Assembly: GCA_050248155.1 (NCBI GenBank)
Contig: JBFWSW010000010.1
Span: 34,527 to 98,526 of the forward strand
Reading direction: 5' to 3'
DNA length: 64,000 bases
Source of the DNA: VFMC01 sp050248155
GTDB taxonomy: Bacteria; Actinomycetota; Acidimicrobiia; Acidimicrobiales; Ilumatobacteraceae
In this document: positions 16,051-24,598 of the stretch, piece by piece
How positions within the stretch are numbered: the stretch's first letter is position 1
How the letters are laid out: the number at the start of each line of letters is the position of its first letter
The notes under the pieces: model-generated
Told to the model about the DNA's origin: nothing
What the model saw: only the letters and a program-made list of their open reading frames with translations
Database searches by the model: none
Translations under genes and position numbers: made by a program

Positions 16051-16881
16051 TCAGTTCGCGCGTGCGGCTTGGGCGTTGGCCGCCTGCACCGCTGCCGCTT
16101 CGGCGTACGCCTCGGCGGCGATGTCGACCAGGTCGTCGATCTCGTCGTCGGTGAAGCCTGCGAGTGACCGGAACTGACGGGCCAGGTGCACCGGGCTCTC
16201 GTCGGTCTCACCGCGGAAGCCTCCGAAGCTGAACAGCTTGTCGACCGCCTTCTGGAAGTCGAGCGCCTCCTTCTGACGCTGCGGGTCGGTGGCGGTGAGT
16301 CGGCGCAGCCAGTCGCTGCCCATCTTCACGTGGGTGACCTCGTCGGCGAGCATCCAGTCCTCGCAGAAGTCGAGCACGGGGTCACCGAAGGCCATACCGA
16401 AGTCGCGCATCGTCTTGAACACGTCGATGGCGAGACCCTCGAGGGCGCGGTTCACGCCGGTGAGTCGCAGCACGGGGTCGGGATTGCACGCCGCCTCGTA
16501 CAGCAGGGTCTGCTCGGCGAACTCGCCGATCCCGCTGCCCATGTGCTCGCTCAGCTTGCAGCTGATCTCGACGTGTCGGGCCTCGTCCCAGCACTGCCGC
16601 GCCATGTCGAGCTTGAGGCCGAACGGTGCCTGGTCGCGCGAGTCGCCCAGATCGAAGTCGTAGCACGTGCGCCCCGCACCCTCGAGCGCCTGGATCTCGC
16701 CGACGAAGATGCCGTGCATCAGGTTGCGCGCACCGTCGCTCGCGTCGGAGAAGGTGGGCGCGAGCCCGTTGGTCTGCGCGGAAGGGCTGAGGTTGCGCGG
16801 ATCGAACACGAACTGCTCGACGCTGATGCGGGCGAACCGCTCGTCGCGCGCCAGCTCGTCGACGGGGAGCATGCGCTTCAC
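16051..16881 (-). CDS. Ferritin-like DUF455 family protein
   Basis: This is a four-helix di-metal-type protein whose biochemical role is undefined. The 276-aa protein has repeated Glu/His helices typical of ferritin-like folds: GEIQALEGAG, CWDEARHVEISCKL, NRALEGLAIDVFKTM and DEVTHVKMGSDWL. These contribute E, ExxH, E and ExxH ligands. The GTG start lies 7 nt after a TAAGGT hexamer, suggesting a leaderless mRNA. The Ala-rich tail is followed at once by the small membrane protein, so the two are probably expressed together. Confidence 0.85.
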   Translation of the reverse strand: MKRMLPVDELARDERFARISVEQFVFDPRNLSPSAQTNGLAPTFSDASDGARNLMHGIFVGEIQALEGAGRTCYDFDLGDSRDQAPFGLKLDMARQCWDEARHVEISCKLSEHMGSGIGEFAEQTLLYEAACNPDPVLRLTGVNRALEGLAIDVFKTMRDFGMAFGDPVLDFCEDWMLADEVTHVKMGSDWLRRLTATDPQRQKEALDFQKAVDKLFSFGGFRGETDESPVHLARQFRSLAGFTDDEIDDLVDIAAEAYAEAAAVQAANAQAARAN

Positions 16882-16911
16882 GGGCCCGACCTTACTCCTG
16901 TCGGCTGGGCG

Positions 16912-17658
16912 TCACTCGCCGCAGCCGATGCCGCCGATGAACGAGATCACCTGGTCGGAGTCGGTGACACCGGTGAGGAAGCCGCTGAGGTTCTCGTTGA
17001 CGACGAAGAACGGGCCGTAGATCTCCTCGGGGTACACCTGCACGCCCGGGTACACCACGCGGAGCTCGCCGATCGTCGTGCCGATCCCGACACCATCGGC
17101 GGTGCGGAGACCGACGGGATTGATCGTCGCACCCGATGGTGGGCCGTAGACGTAGTTGAAGAAGTGCCGGTGCCCCGAGGCGACGATGCTCTCGTCGCTG
17201 AACAGCAGCTGCAGGTCGCCCCACGTCACCCCGCGCACCTCGGTGCCCGGGCAGACCCCGAAATGGGCGAAGGGATCGTCCCAGCCACTGTCATCGGTGG
17301 GCACGCCGAGCACGGAGGTCACGTAGTCGATGACGCCGTCGGCGTCGGCACCGAACAGCGCGTCACCGAGCCCGTCGTCGCGCAGCACCAGTGCGGCTGC
17401 GGCCGGCTCGGTCGTGGACGTGGACGTCGAGCCGGTCTCCGAGGTGGTCGGAGCGACGGTGTCCGATGTGGTCGGCGCGGCGGTGGTCGGCGGAACGACG
17501 CTCGTCGTGACCGCGGTGGTCGACGGCGATGTGGTCGGCGCGGCGGTGGTGACCGTGGTGGGGACGGTGCCACCGGCATCGTCGTCACCGCTGCACGCCA
17601 CGACCAGCGGGAGAAGTCCGACGATCAGTGCTGTCGCGGTGACGCCACGCGTTCTCAT
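16912..17658 (-). CDS. Secreted lipoprotein with Thr/Ser-rich linker
   Basis: Function not recognised. The 248-aa protein has a lipoprotein signal peptide ending LVVAC with Cys22. A low-complexity Thr/Ser/Pro/Val linker follows (about 30-85), then a globular domain of about 160 residues with cysteines in FGVCPGTEV and GGIGCGE that may pair. The linker resembles cell-wall-spanning spacers of actinobacterial lipoproteins. A CAGACT hexamer lies 7 nt before the ATG. It is separated from neighbours by about 30 bp on each side. Confidence 0.8.
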   Translation of the reverse strand: MRTRGVTATALIVGLLPLVVACSGDDDAGGTVPTTVTTAAPTTSPSTTAVTTSVVPPTTAAPTTSDTVAPTTSETGSTSTSTTEPAAAALVLRDDGLGDALFGADADGVIDYVTSVLGVPTDDSGWDDPFAHFGVCPGTEVRGVTWGDLQLLFSDESIVASGHRHFFNYVYGPPSGATINPVGLRTADGVGIGTTIGELRVVYPGVQVYPEEIYGPFFVVNENLSGFLTGVTDSDQVISFIGGIGCGE

Positions 17659-17695
17659 GCCGAGGAGTCTGCCACGGGGTCGGCAGTCGAGGGCA

Positions 17696-18247
17696 TCAGC
17701 GGATGAGCGTGTCGGCCTCGTGGCCGCCCTCGACCAGGTGAAGGCGACCGTCGATCACGTCGAGGATGGTGACCGAGCAGTTGTCGAGGCTGCGGATGAC
17801 CAGGCGGTCGTCGCCGAGCGCCTGACCGATCGCCGCGTTGATCGCGACGAAGTGGCTGAACACGACCGCGTCGGCGGTTCGGGTGCGCAGCGACAGCCCG
17901 ATCTCGTCACGGAAGCGGGTGTAGCGCGAGCCGAGATCGCCCCACGTGCCACGCATGGCCTCGCGGAGCCATTCGACGCGGTCAGCAATGGCGACGCCGT
18001 CGGGCGAGGGGATCTCGGCCATGCGCGGCTCGATGTCCACCGAGGCGCCCCACCGAGCGGCGAGCACCGCTGCCGTCTCGCGGCATCGGCGCAGCGGGCT
18101 CGATTCGATCGGGAGTGGCCCGAGCGGTGCGAGCCGGTCCGCCACGCGCTCGGCCTGCCCGGTGCCGACGACGTCGAGTCCCGGATCGGCGTCGGTGTCC
18201 CATCCCGCAGCTGCTCGGCCATGACGCACGAGGTACAGCCGGGTCAT
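17696..18247 (-). CDS. Histidine phosphatase superfamily protein
   Basis: This is a phosphoglycerate-mutase-like phosphatase. The 183-aa protein opens MTRLYLVRHGRA with the RHG motif (catalytic His9), has ESSPLRRCRETA for the second Arg, and VVFSHFVAIN for the second His. The substrate is unknown. The ATG at 18247 overlaps the stop of the PIG-L gene (ATGA), which supports it over the upstream alternative. The run racemase, PIG-L, phosphatase looks like one operon. Confidence 0.9.
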   Translation of the reverse strand: MTRLYLVRHGRAAAGWDTDADPGLDVVGTGQAERVADRLAPLGPLPIESSPLRRCRETAAVLAARWGASVDIEPRMAEIPSPDGVAIADRVEWLREAMRGTWGDLGSRYTRFRDEIGLSLRTRTADAVVFSHFVAINAAIGQALGDDRLVIRSLDNCSVTILDVIDGRLHLVEGGHEADTLIR

Positions 18248-19041
18248 TCGAACAGCCACCCCTCACGGAGCCCGTGCGGCGCACCCTTCTTGATGAACCA
18301 CTCGGTGCCGAACGCCTGCGCGAAGATCGCCTCGGGCATCGCGAGGAACATGCCGGTGTCGGTCGCCTGGCTGGCGTGGCACGTGATCGATGCCCGCTTC
18401 TTGTCGACGTAGGCACTGACGTCGACGGCGTGGGTGAGCTCGTCCTCGGGCGTGCCGAACGGGTTGCCGTCGTCGGCCGGCCCTTCCGGATCGAAGTCGT
18501 CGGGCATGCTGCCGTCCTGAGCCTCGAGCGCGGCCTTCATCGAGCGCACGACGAGATCGCGGTTCATCGTCGCCTCGAAGACCGCCGGCGTGCCGGCGAG
18601 CTCGGCCGCTCGGTGGCCCACGCGGTGCACCTGGATGTGATCCGGATGGCCGTAGTTGCCGTGCCAGTCGTACACGGTGAGCACGTCGGCCTGCTCGTCG
18701 CGGAGGATCGTGGCCAGCCTCGCGGCTGCCTCGTCGATCGGCGCGCGCATGAAAGCCTCGGGATGGCTGTTCTGCTCCCACCCGGTCATGCCGCTGTCGC
18801 GGTACCCGAGCCACTCGACGCGACCGACGCCGAGCACCGCGGCGGAGCGCATCGTCTCGACGCGCCGACGATCGACCAGAGCCTCGCCCGTCGCCAGATC
18901 TTCAGGGCTCTCACCGTGGTCGCCGTTGGTCGCGACGACCAGTACCACCCGATGGCCTTCCGCCGCAGCCCTCGCCATCGAGCCACCCGTCGTGATCGAC
19001 TCGTCGTCGGGATGCGCGTGGAAGCAGACGAGCGTGCCCAT
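18244..19041 (-). CDS. PIG-L/LmbE family zinc deacetylase (Mca/MshB-like)
   Basis: This is a zinc-dependent N-deacetylase or amidase. The 265-aa protein has the metal motif HAHPDDE at residues 8-14 and a second site in GNYGHPDHIQVH. The phrase GYRDSGMTG is typical of mycothiol-conjugate amidase and MshB relatives. Actinobacteria use these for mycothiol synthesis or detoxification, so that role is plausible, but other PIG-L substrates cannot be excluded. The ATG overlaps the racemase stop by one nucleotide (TGATG), indicating coupling. Confidence 0.88.
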   Translation of the reverse strand: MGTLVCFHAHPDDESITTGGSMARAAAEGHRVVLVVATNGDHGESPEDLATGEALVDRRRVETMRSAAVLGVGRVEWLGYRDSGMTGWEQNSHPEAFMRAPIDEAAARLATILRDEQADVLTVYDWHGNYGHPDHIQVHRVGHRAAELAGTPAVFEATMNRDLVVRSMKAALEAQDGSMPDDFDPEGPADDGNPFGTPEDELTHAVDVSAYVDKKRASITCHASQATDTGMFLAMPEAIFAQAFGTEWFIKKGAPHGLREGWLFE

Positions 19042-20198
19042 CAGGCGTCGGCCACCGCTCCGTCCGCGACGAGCCGATCGATGCGTTCTGCCGCGAGGCC
19101 CCAGTCGGCCAGGATCTCGCGCGAGTGCTGCCCCGGATGCGCCGGGAGCGAGCCGATCTCGGCGTTCGTGCGCGAGAAGCGCGGCGCGGGCGCGGGCTGG
19201 CGGATCCCACCGACCTCGACGAAGGTCTCCCGCGCCACGTTGTGTGGGTGTTGGGCGGCTTCTGCGAGGGTGAGGACTGGGGCGAAGCACACGTCGGTGT
19301 GCTCCATGAGCGCACACCACTCGTCGCGGGTCTTGCTCCGGAACAGGTCGGCGATGCGCTCCTTGAGATGCGGCCACTGCGACTTGTCCATCTGCCGAGC
19401 GAACTCCTCGTCACCTTCCAGCCCGGTCAGACGCAACAGCTCGGCGTAGAACTGCGGCTCGATCGACCCGATCGACACGTACTTGCCGTCGCTGCACTCG
19501 TAGGCGTCGTAGAAGTGCGCGCCGGAGTCGAGCAGGTTCGTGCCCGGTGCGTTCTCGTCGAAGACACCCATGTTGCGCAACGACCAGAACATCGTCATCA
19601 AGACGGCGGATCCGTCGACCATCGCCGCGTCGACCACCTGCCCCTTGCCGCTCTGCTTGGCCTCGAGCAGCGCGCAGACCACACCGAAGGCGAGGAACAT
19701 CCCGCCGCCACCGAAGTCGCCCACCATGTTGAGCGGTGGAGTGGGCGGCTGGCCTGCGCGAGCGAAGTGCGCGAGAGCACCCGCCAGTGAGATGTAGTTG
19801 ATGTCGTGCCCGGCGGACTGGGCGTACGGGCCCTCCTGGCCCCATCCGGTCATCCGTCCGAACACGAGGCGCGGGTTGCGCGACAGGCATTCGTCAGGTC
19901 CGACCCCGAGGCGCTCCATGACCCCCGGCCGGAAGCCCTCGATGATCGCATCGGCGCGCTCGACCAGATCGAGGAGTGTGGCGACGCCGTCGGGGTGCTT
20001 CAAGTCGAGCGCGATGTTGCGCCGCCCCCGCAGCGACACGTCGATGTGGGGCGTGTCGGGCGCCGGCCCGCGGACGGACTGGGCGCGCTCGACCCGGATG
20101 ACCTCCGCCCCCATGTCGGCCAGCAGCATGGCCGCGAACGGTCCGGGGCCGATTCCGGCGATCTCGATGATTCGGAGTCCAGTGAGGGGTCCAGCCAT
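19041..20198 (-). CDS. CaiB/BaiF family, probable alpha-methylacyl-CoA racemase
   Basis: This enzyme probably inverts the C2 methyl centre of branched acyl-CoAs so that beta-oxidation can proceed. The 385-aa product starts MAGPLTGLRIIEIAGIGPGPF, the usual family N-terminus. It keeps the racemase residues His in SAGHDINY, Asp in VGDFGGGG and a Glu in GSIEPQFYAEL, favouring racemase over CoA-transferase. Starts at 20207 or 20216 would add only a few residues. It heads a tightly overlapping three-gene set. Confidence 0.9.
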   Translation of the reverse strand: MAGPLTGLRIIEIAGIGPGPFAAMLLADMGAEVIRVERAQSVRGPAPDTPHIDVSLRGRRNIALDLKHPDGVATLLDLVERADAIIEGFRPGVMERLGVGPDECLSRNPRLVFGRMTGWGQEGPYAQSAGHDINYISLAGALAHFARAGQPPTPPLNMVGDFGGGGMFLAFGVVCALLEAKQSGKGQVVDAAMVDGSAVLMTMFWSLRNMGVFDENAPGTNLLDSGAHFYDAYECSDGKYVSIGSIEPQFYAELLRLTGLEGDEEFARQMDKSQWPHLKERIADLFRSKTRDEWCALMEHTDVCFAPVLTLAEAAQHPHNVARETFVEVGGIRQPAPAPRFSRTNAEIGSLPAHPGQHSREILADWGLAAERIDRLVADGAVADA

Positions 20199-20234
20199 GA
20201 GGCTCATTCGTAGCACGGAGGCTTGCGGCGTTCC

Positions 20235-21119
20235 CTATCCTTCGGCGCGCCGGACGTGGGCAGCGATGACGTCGACCAGGAACGGCCACAGGGGTTCGGG
20301 CATGTCGTGGCCCATGTCAGCGACGTAGAGCAGCACGGAGCCGGGGATGAGCTCGGCAGTGCGGAAGCCACCGCTCGGGGTGATGAGCGTGTCGTCCATG
20401 CCGTGGATGACGAGCGCCGGCACGTCGAGCGCGGCGAGGCCTTCGGTCCTCGCCCCGCTGGCGTAGATCGCGGCCAGCTGGCGAGGCGCTCCCTCGGGGT
20501 AGAAGCTGCGGTCGTAGTCGGCGGCGGCCTGCCGGCGGGTGAGGTCTTCGTCGCGGTACTTCTTCGACTGCCAGACCATCCAGCTCGGCGACGCGTCGAT
20601 GTAGGCCTGTCGCTCCGTCGGGGGCGGAGCCAGCAGAGCGGCCGCCGCTTCGGGCGATGGCTGGCCCACCTCGGGCTCGCCCGGCATGCTCATGATCGAG
20701 GTGAGGCTGGCGGTGCGCGCAGGATGCTCGATCGCGACCGTCTGCGCGATCATCCCGCCCATCGACGCACCCATGATGTGGGCGTGCTCGATGCCGAGGG
20801 CGTCGAGCAGACCGACCGCGTCGGCGGCCATGTCGCTGAGCGTGTAAGGCACCGGGGGGACGGGCTGACCGGAGAGCGCCGCGCCGATCACCTTGTCGAG
20901 CTCGACCGCGACACCGTCGAGCTTGGTCGACAGACCGCAGTCGCGGTTGTCGAAGCGGATGACGAACAGGCCCTGATCGGCGAGCATCTTGCAGAACCCG
21001 TCCTGCCACAGCGTCATCTGCGCGGTGAACCCCATGATGAGCAGCAGCGCCGGATCGGCGGGAGAGCCGCACGTGTCGTATTCGAGGTCCATTCCGGTTG
21101 CGACGCGAGCTCGAGGCAT
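20235..21119 (-). CDS. Alpha/beta hydrolase
   Basis: This is a serine hydrolase of unknown substrate. The 294-aa protein shows the HG-like segment LLLIMGFTAQ, the nucleophile elbow GASMGGMI, the acid strand VIHGMDDTLITP and the terminal His in VADMGHDMP. The fold is close to bacterial esterases and aromatic-ester hydrolases. The ATG is 6 nt from a TAGCCT hexamer and 24 bp from the divergent LLM gene. Roles in lipid or ester breakdown would fit the racemase next door, but that is inference. Confidence 0.88.
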   Translation of the reverse strand: MPRARVATGMDLEYDTCGSPADPALLLIMGFTAQMTLWQDGFCKMLADQGLFVIRFDNRDCGLSTKLDGVAVELDKVIGAALSGQPVPPVPYTLSDMAADAVGLLDALGIEHAHIMGASMGGMIAQTVAIEHPARTASLTSIMSMPGEPEVGQPSPEAAAALLAPPPTERQAYIDASPSWMVWQSKKYRDEDLTRRQAAADYDRSFYPEGAPRQLAAIYASGARTEGLAALDVPALVIHGMDDTLITPSGGFRTAELIPGSVLLYVADMGHDMPEPLWPFLVDVIAAHVRRAEG

Positions 21120-21143
21120 GGCCGCAGGCTACCGTCGGACGTC
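21120..21143. promoter_or_regulatory. Overlapping divergent leaderless promoters (24 bp)
   Basis: Only 24 bp separate two ATGs on opposite strands. Minus strand: TAGCCT (complement of 21126-21131), 6 nt from the hydrolase ATG. Plus strand: TACCGT (21130-21135), 8 nt from the LLM ATG. The two hexamers share the central TA. Confidence 0.55.
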
Positions 21144-22043
21144 ATGACGGTGTTCGGCGTGCACACGGGCTTGCAGCACACGACGGCCGACGAGTTGCGG
21201 TCGGTCTGGCAGCGCATCGAGAGCCTCGGCTTCGGTTGGATCTCGATCTGGGACCACTTCTACGGTGCGACCGGTCGGCCCGACGACGCAGCCTGTCTCG
21301 AGGCGGTGTCGATGCACGCGGCGCTCGCATGCAGCACGTCGACGGTGCGCTGCGGGTCGCTCGTCTACTCCATCGGATTCCGGCACCCTGCCGTGCTCGC
21401 CAAGGCGATCACGGCGATCGATCAGCTGTCCGGCGGCCGCGCCGACATGGGCATCGGCGCCGGCTGGGCCATCGTCGAGTACGAGGCCTACGGCATCCCC
21501 TTCCCGGACGCCAGGACCAGGCTGGACCAGCTCGAGGAAGGCGTCCAGTGCCTGCGCGGACTGCTCCACGAGGAGGTCACCTCCTTCGCAGGCGAGCACT
21601 TCACCCTCAACGAGGCGCGCAACGAGCCGCGCCCGATGCAGGACCGTCTGCCCATCTGGATCGGCGGTGGTGGCGAGAAGCGCACGTTGAAGATCGCGGC
21701 CATGCATGCCGACGGCTGGAACGTGCCGTTCATCGCGCCCGAGACCTTCGCCCACAAGAACGCCGTGCTGAACGAGCACTGCGAGCGAGCCGGACGAGAT
21801 CCGGCCGACATCCGCCGCGCCGTGAACGTCGGGCTCGCGTTCACCGAGGAGAGCTTGCTGTCACAGTTCGGCGGCATCGCCGATTTCGTCCGCCCCGGCG
21901 TGCTCACCGGCAGCGACCAGGAGATCGTCGACCGCATCGGGCTGTACATCGAGGCCGGTGCCGATCAGGTCAACCTCGCGCTGCGCGCGCCCTTCGATCT
22001 CGAGTCGCTCGAGCGCTTCAGCACGATGCTGCAGCTGGGCTGA
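21144..22043 (+). CDS. LLM-class F420-dependent oxidoreductase
   Basis: This is a luciferase-like TIM-barrel oxidoreductase, most likely using F420. The 299-aa protein has the family openings FGVHTGLQHTTADEL and SIWDHF, then SGGRADMGIGAGW and the IWIGGGGEKRTLKIAA strand, all typical. The substrate is unknown. The ATG at 21144 is preferred because the open frame upstream is antisense to the hydrolase, and a TACCGT hexamer lies 8 nt before it. It is followed after 8 bp by galactokinase and then an SMP-30 lactonase, so it may act on a sugar or alcohol. Confidence 0.88.
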   Translation: MTVFGVHTGLQHTTADELRSVWQRIESLGFGWISIWDHFYGATGRPDDAACLEAVSMHAALACSTSTVRCGSLVYSIGFRHPAVLAKAITAIDQLSGGRADMGIGAGWAIVEYEAYGIPFPDARTRLDQLEEGVQCLRGLLHEEVTSFAGEHFTLNEARNEPRPMQDRLPIWIGGGGEKRTLKIAAMHADGWNVPFIAPETFAHKNAVLNEHCERAGRDPADIRRAVNVGLAFTEESLLSQFGGIADFVRPGVLTGSDQEIVDRIGLYIEAGADQVNLALRAPFDLESLERFSTMLQLG

Positions 22044-22051
22044 CGTCACCG

Positions 22052-23068
22052 ATGGCGGCGCATGCCGTTCGGGCGCCGGGTCGCGTCAACCTGATCGGCG
22101 AGCACACCGACTACACGGGTGGCCTCGTGCTGCCGATCGCGATCGATCGATGGACCCGCATCGACTTCGAGCCGGCCGAGCGCATCGAGCTGTCCTCGAC
22201 CGACGAAGCATTGCCGATCAGCCTGCCGCTCGTCGTCGACGATCCGGCGGCCGTGCGCCCTGAGTGGGGACGCTACGTCGCCGGTGTGGTCGCCGAGTTG
22301 CACCCAACGACGGGCATCCGCGGGACGATCTCGACCGACATCCCCATCGGTGCGGGACTCTCCAGCAGCGCCGCGCTGGAGGTCGCTGTCGCCCTCGCCC
22401 TCGGCTGCGAGCTGCCGCCGATCGAGCTGGCCCAACTGTGCCGTCGCGCCGAGCACCGCGCATCGGGCGTGCCGAGCGGCATCATGGACCAGTTGAGCAT
22501 CGCGGCCGCCGTCGCCGAGCACGCGCTGCTGATCGACTGCGCCAGCCTGGAGACGACGGCGGTTCGGGTGCCGGACGACGTGAAGGTGGTCGTCCAGTTC
22601 GTCGCCCACCGCACGCTGATCGGCAGCCCCTACGCCGAACGCGTCGCCGAGTGCGCCGCGGCCGAGCAGCTCGTCGGTCCGCTGCGCTCAGCGTCCATCG
22701 CGGACGTCGAAGGCATCACCGATCCGATCGTCCGAGCGCGCGCTCGTCACATCGTCACCGAGAACGCGCGGGTGCTCCGGTTCGCCGAGGCACTCCGCGA
22801 CCACGATCTCGTGTCAGCTGGGCAGCTGATGATCGAGGGCCACGCCAGCATGCGCGACTTGTACGGCATCTCGACGCCGGCGATGGATGCGGCGGTCGAG
22901 CGGGCGGCTGAACGGCCCGGCGTGTACGGGGCGAGGATGACGGGGGGAGGCTTCGGAGGCTGCATCGTCGTCCTCGCCGATCCCAGCGCCGACGTCGACG
23001 GTTGGGTCGTGCGGCCCGTCGGCCGCGCCGGCCGGATCGACGACGAACAACCAGAGGAGCAGACATGA
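22052..23068 (+). CDS. galK: Galactokinase (GHMP kinase)
   Basis: This enzyme phosphorylates galactose or a related sugar at C1. The 338-aa protein begins with the galactokinase signature GRVNLIGEHTDY (10-21). It has the GHMP ATP loop PIGAGLSSSAALE and the C-terminal motif GARMTGGGFGGC. At 338 residues it is shorter than E. coli GalK (382). No galT or galE lies beside it, so the sugar could differ. Its stop overlaps the next ATG (ATGA). Confidence 0.88.
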   Translation: MAAHAVRAPGRVNLIGEHTDYTGGLVLPIAIDRWTRIDFEPAERIELSSTDEALPISLPLVVDDPAAVRPEWGRYVAGVVAELHPTTGIRGTISTDIPIGAGLSSSAALEVAVALALGCELPPIELAQLCRRAEHRASGVPSGIMDQLSIAAAVAEHALLIDCASLETTAVRVPDDVKVVVQFVAHRTLIGSPYAERVAECAAAEQLVGPLRSASIADVEGITDPIVRARARHIVTENARVLRFAEALRDHDLVSAGQLMIEGHASMRDLYGISTPAMDAAVERAAERPGVYGARMTGGGFGGCIVVLADPSADVDGWVVRPVGRAGRIDDEQPEEQT

Positions 23069-23925
23069 CCCAGACCGAGACGCTCGCCACCGGACTCTGC
23101 TTCGGAGAGGGACCGCGATGGCACAACGGCCAGCTGTGGTTCAGCGACATGCACGACCACGCGGTGAAGACGGTCGACCTCCGGGGCCGCGTCGAGCGCA
23201 AGTTCGAGGTCCCGGGCCAGCCCAGCGGTCTCGGCTGGATGCCCGACGGCACGCTGCTCGTCGTCTCGATGACCGATCGGCGAGTGCTCCGCCTCGATCA
23301 CGACCGGTTGGTCGTGCACGCCGACCTCGGCAGCATCGCCACCTTCCACTGCAACGACATGGTCGTCGACGCCGAGGGCCGCGCCTACGTCGGCAACTTC
23401 GGCTTCGACCTCCACCTCGCCGAACACACCGGCGACTGGTCGATCACGGCTCCCGCAGCTCTCGCGATGGTGGCGCGTGACGGCACGGTCTCGACTGCTG
23501 CGACCGATCTCGCCTTTCCCAACGGCACCATCATCACTCCCGACGGCGCGACGCTCGTCGTCGCCGAGTCGATGGGCAATCGGCTCACCGCCTTCGATCG
23601 CGCGGCCGACGGCACCTTGAGCAATCGACGCGTGTGGGCGGAGCTCCCCGGCCGCCTGCCCGACGGCATCTGCCTCGACGCTGCCGGCGCAGTGTGGGTC
23701 GCGAACGCCGGAGCGCCCGAGTGCCTCCGCGTGGCGGAGGGCGGGCAGGTGCTCGAGATCATCGACACGGGCGACCCGTGCTTCGCATGCATGCTCGGCG
23801 GGTCGGAGGGGACGACGCTGTTCATGCTGACCTCGGCGACCTCCGATCCTGCGACGTGCCGCACGGAGCGTTCGGCTCGGATCCAGATCACGACGGTCTC
23901 GACGTCGCGCGCAGGGCTTCCCTGA
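23065..23925 (+). CDS. SMP-30/gluconolactonase/LRE family protein
   Basis: This is a six-bladed beta-propeller lactonase that opens sugar lactones with a divalent metal. The 286-aa protein has FGEGPRW (metal Glu), NDMVVDAEGRAYVGN, the PNGTIITPDG segment and LPDGICLDAAGAVWVAN, supplying the usual Glu/Asn/Asp ligands. It overlaps galK by 4 bp. Its last 38 bp overlap the 3' end of the convergent gene at 23888. With galK and the LLM oxidoreductase it suggests a sugar-oxidation set; this is inference. Confidence 0.88.
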   Translation: MTQTETLATGLCFGEGPRWHNGQLWFSDMHDHAVKTVDLRGRVERKFEVPGQPSGLGWMPDGTLLVVSMTDRRVLRLDHDRLVVHADLGSIATFHCNDMVVDAEGRAYVGNFGFDLHLAEHTGDWSITAPAALAMVARDGTVSTAATDLAFPNGTIITPDGATLVVAESMGNRLTAFDRAADGTLSNRRVWAELPGRLPDGICLDAAGAVWVANAGAPECLRVAEGGQVLEIIDTGDPCFACMLGGSEGTTLFMLTSATSDPATCRTERSARIQITTVSTSRAGLP

Positions 23926-24586
23926 TCCGTCGCACGGCGGCCGGGGTGCGCACACCCCACCAGAACAGGTCGCGCCCGTCGACCAGCGCGACCGTCGCAC
24001 CCGGGAACGCGGCTTCGTACTCAGGTCGATGGCGTTCGGTGAAGGGGTACGGTTCGGAGGGCAGGATGACCAAGTCGGGACGACGGGCAGCGACCGATTC
24101 GAGCTCCACCGTCGGGTAGCGATCGCGTTCATCGGCCAGCACGTTCGCGACACCGACGTGAGCGAGCAAGGACGAGCCGTACGTCTCGGCGTTGATCGAC
24201 ATCGTCGGCCGGCGCCAGATGGGGACGAACGCGCGCAGGTCGAGCAGATCGGCGTCGTGGGCAGCCGGCTGCGCGGGCGTCGTGGCCTGCACCGCGGAGG
24301 TGAGCTCGGCGAGCGTGCCCGGAACGTCGTCGATGCTGACGACGTGGGTCACGTGCACGTCGACGCCGGCCGCGCGCAGCGCCTCGGCATCCTCGCGACG
24401 GTTCTCCTCACGATCGACGACGACCAGATCGGGCCGCAGCCGCACGATGGCGGTGATGTCAGGGTCCTTCGTTCCACCCACGTGCCGCAGCGAGGGCTGC
24501 TCGCAGAACCGCGTGCAGGCGACCACGTCGACGCCCCAGGCGAGCAACGTCTCGGTGATCGAGGGAACCAGGCTGACGACGCGCAC
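23888..24586 (-). CDS. BtuF/FhuD-type helical-backbone metal receptor protein
   Basis: This has the fold of periplasmic cobalamin or siderophore binding proteins. The 232-aa product reads MRVVSLVPSITETLLAWG, then VGGTKDPDITAIVRLRPDLVVV and LAHVGVANVLADERDRYPTVELE. No signal peptide or lipobox is present and no ABC transporter genes flank it. It may be a cytosolic ligand-binding protein or a stand-alone relative. Cobalamin is the commonest ligand of such signal-less proteins, but this is a guess. Confidence 0.78.
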   Translation of the reverse strand: MRVVSLVPSITETLLAWGVDVVACTRFCEQPSLRHVGGTKDPDITAIVRLRPDLVVVDREENRREDAEALRAAGVDVHVTHVVSIDDVPGTLAELTSAVQATTPAQPAAHDADLLDLRAFVPIWRRPTMSINAETYGSSLLAHVGVANVLADERDRYPTVELESVAARRPDLVILPSEPYPFTERHRPEYEAAFPGATVALVDGRDLFWWGVRTPAAVRRIREALRATSRPS

Positions 24587-24598
24587 CCCGCTGTCGCG

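Noticed and set aside
22052..23068. Assignment of the GHMP kinase as mevalonate or homoserine kinase
   Set aside because: The GEHTDY signature is specific to galactokinases, and the window carries the MEP pathway, not mevalonate genes.
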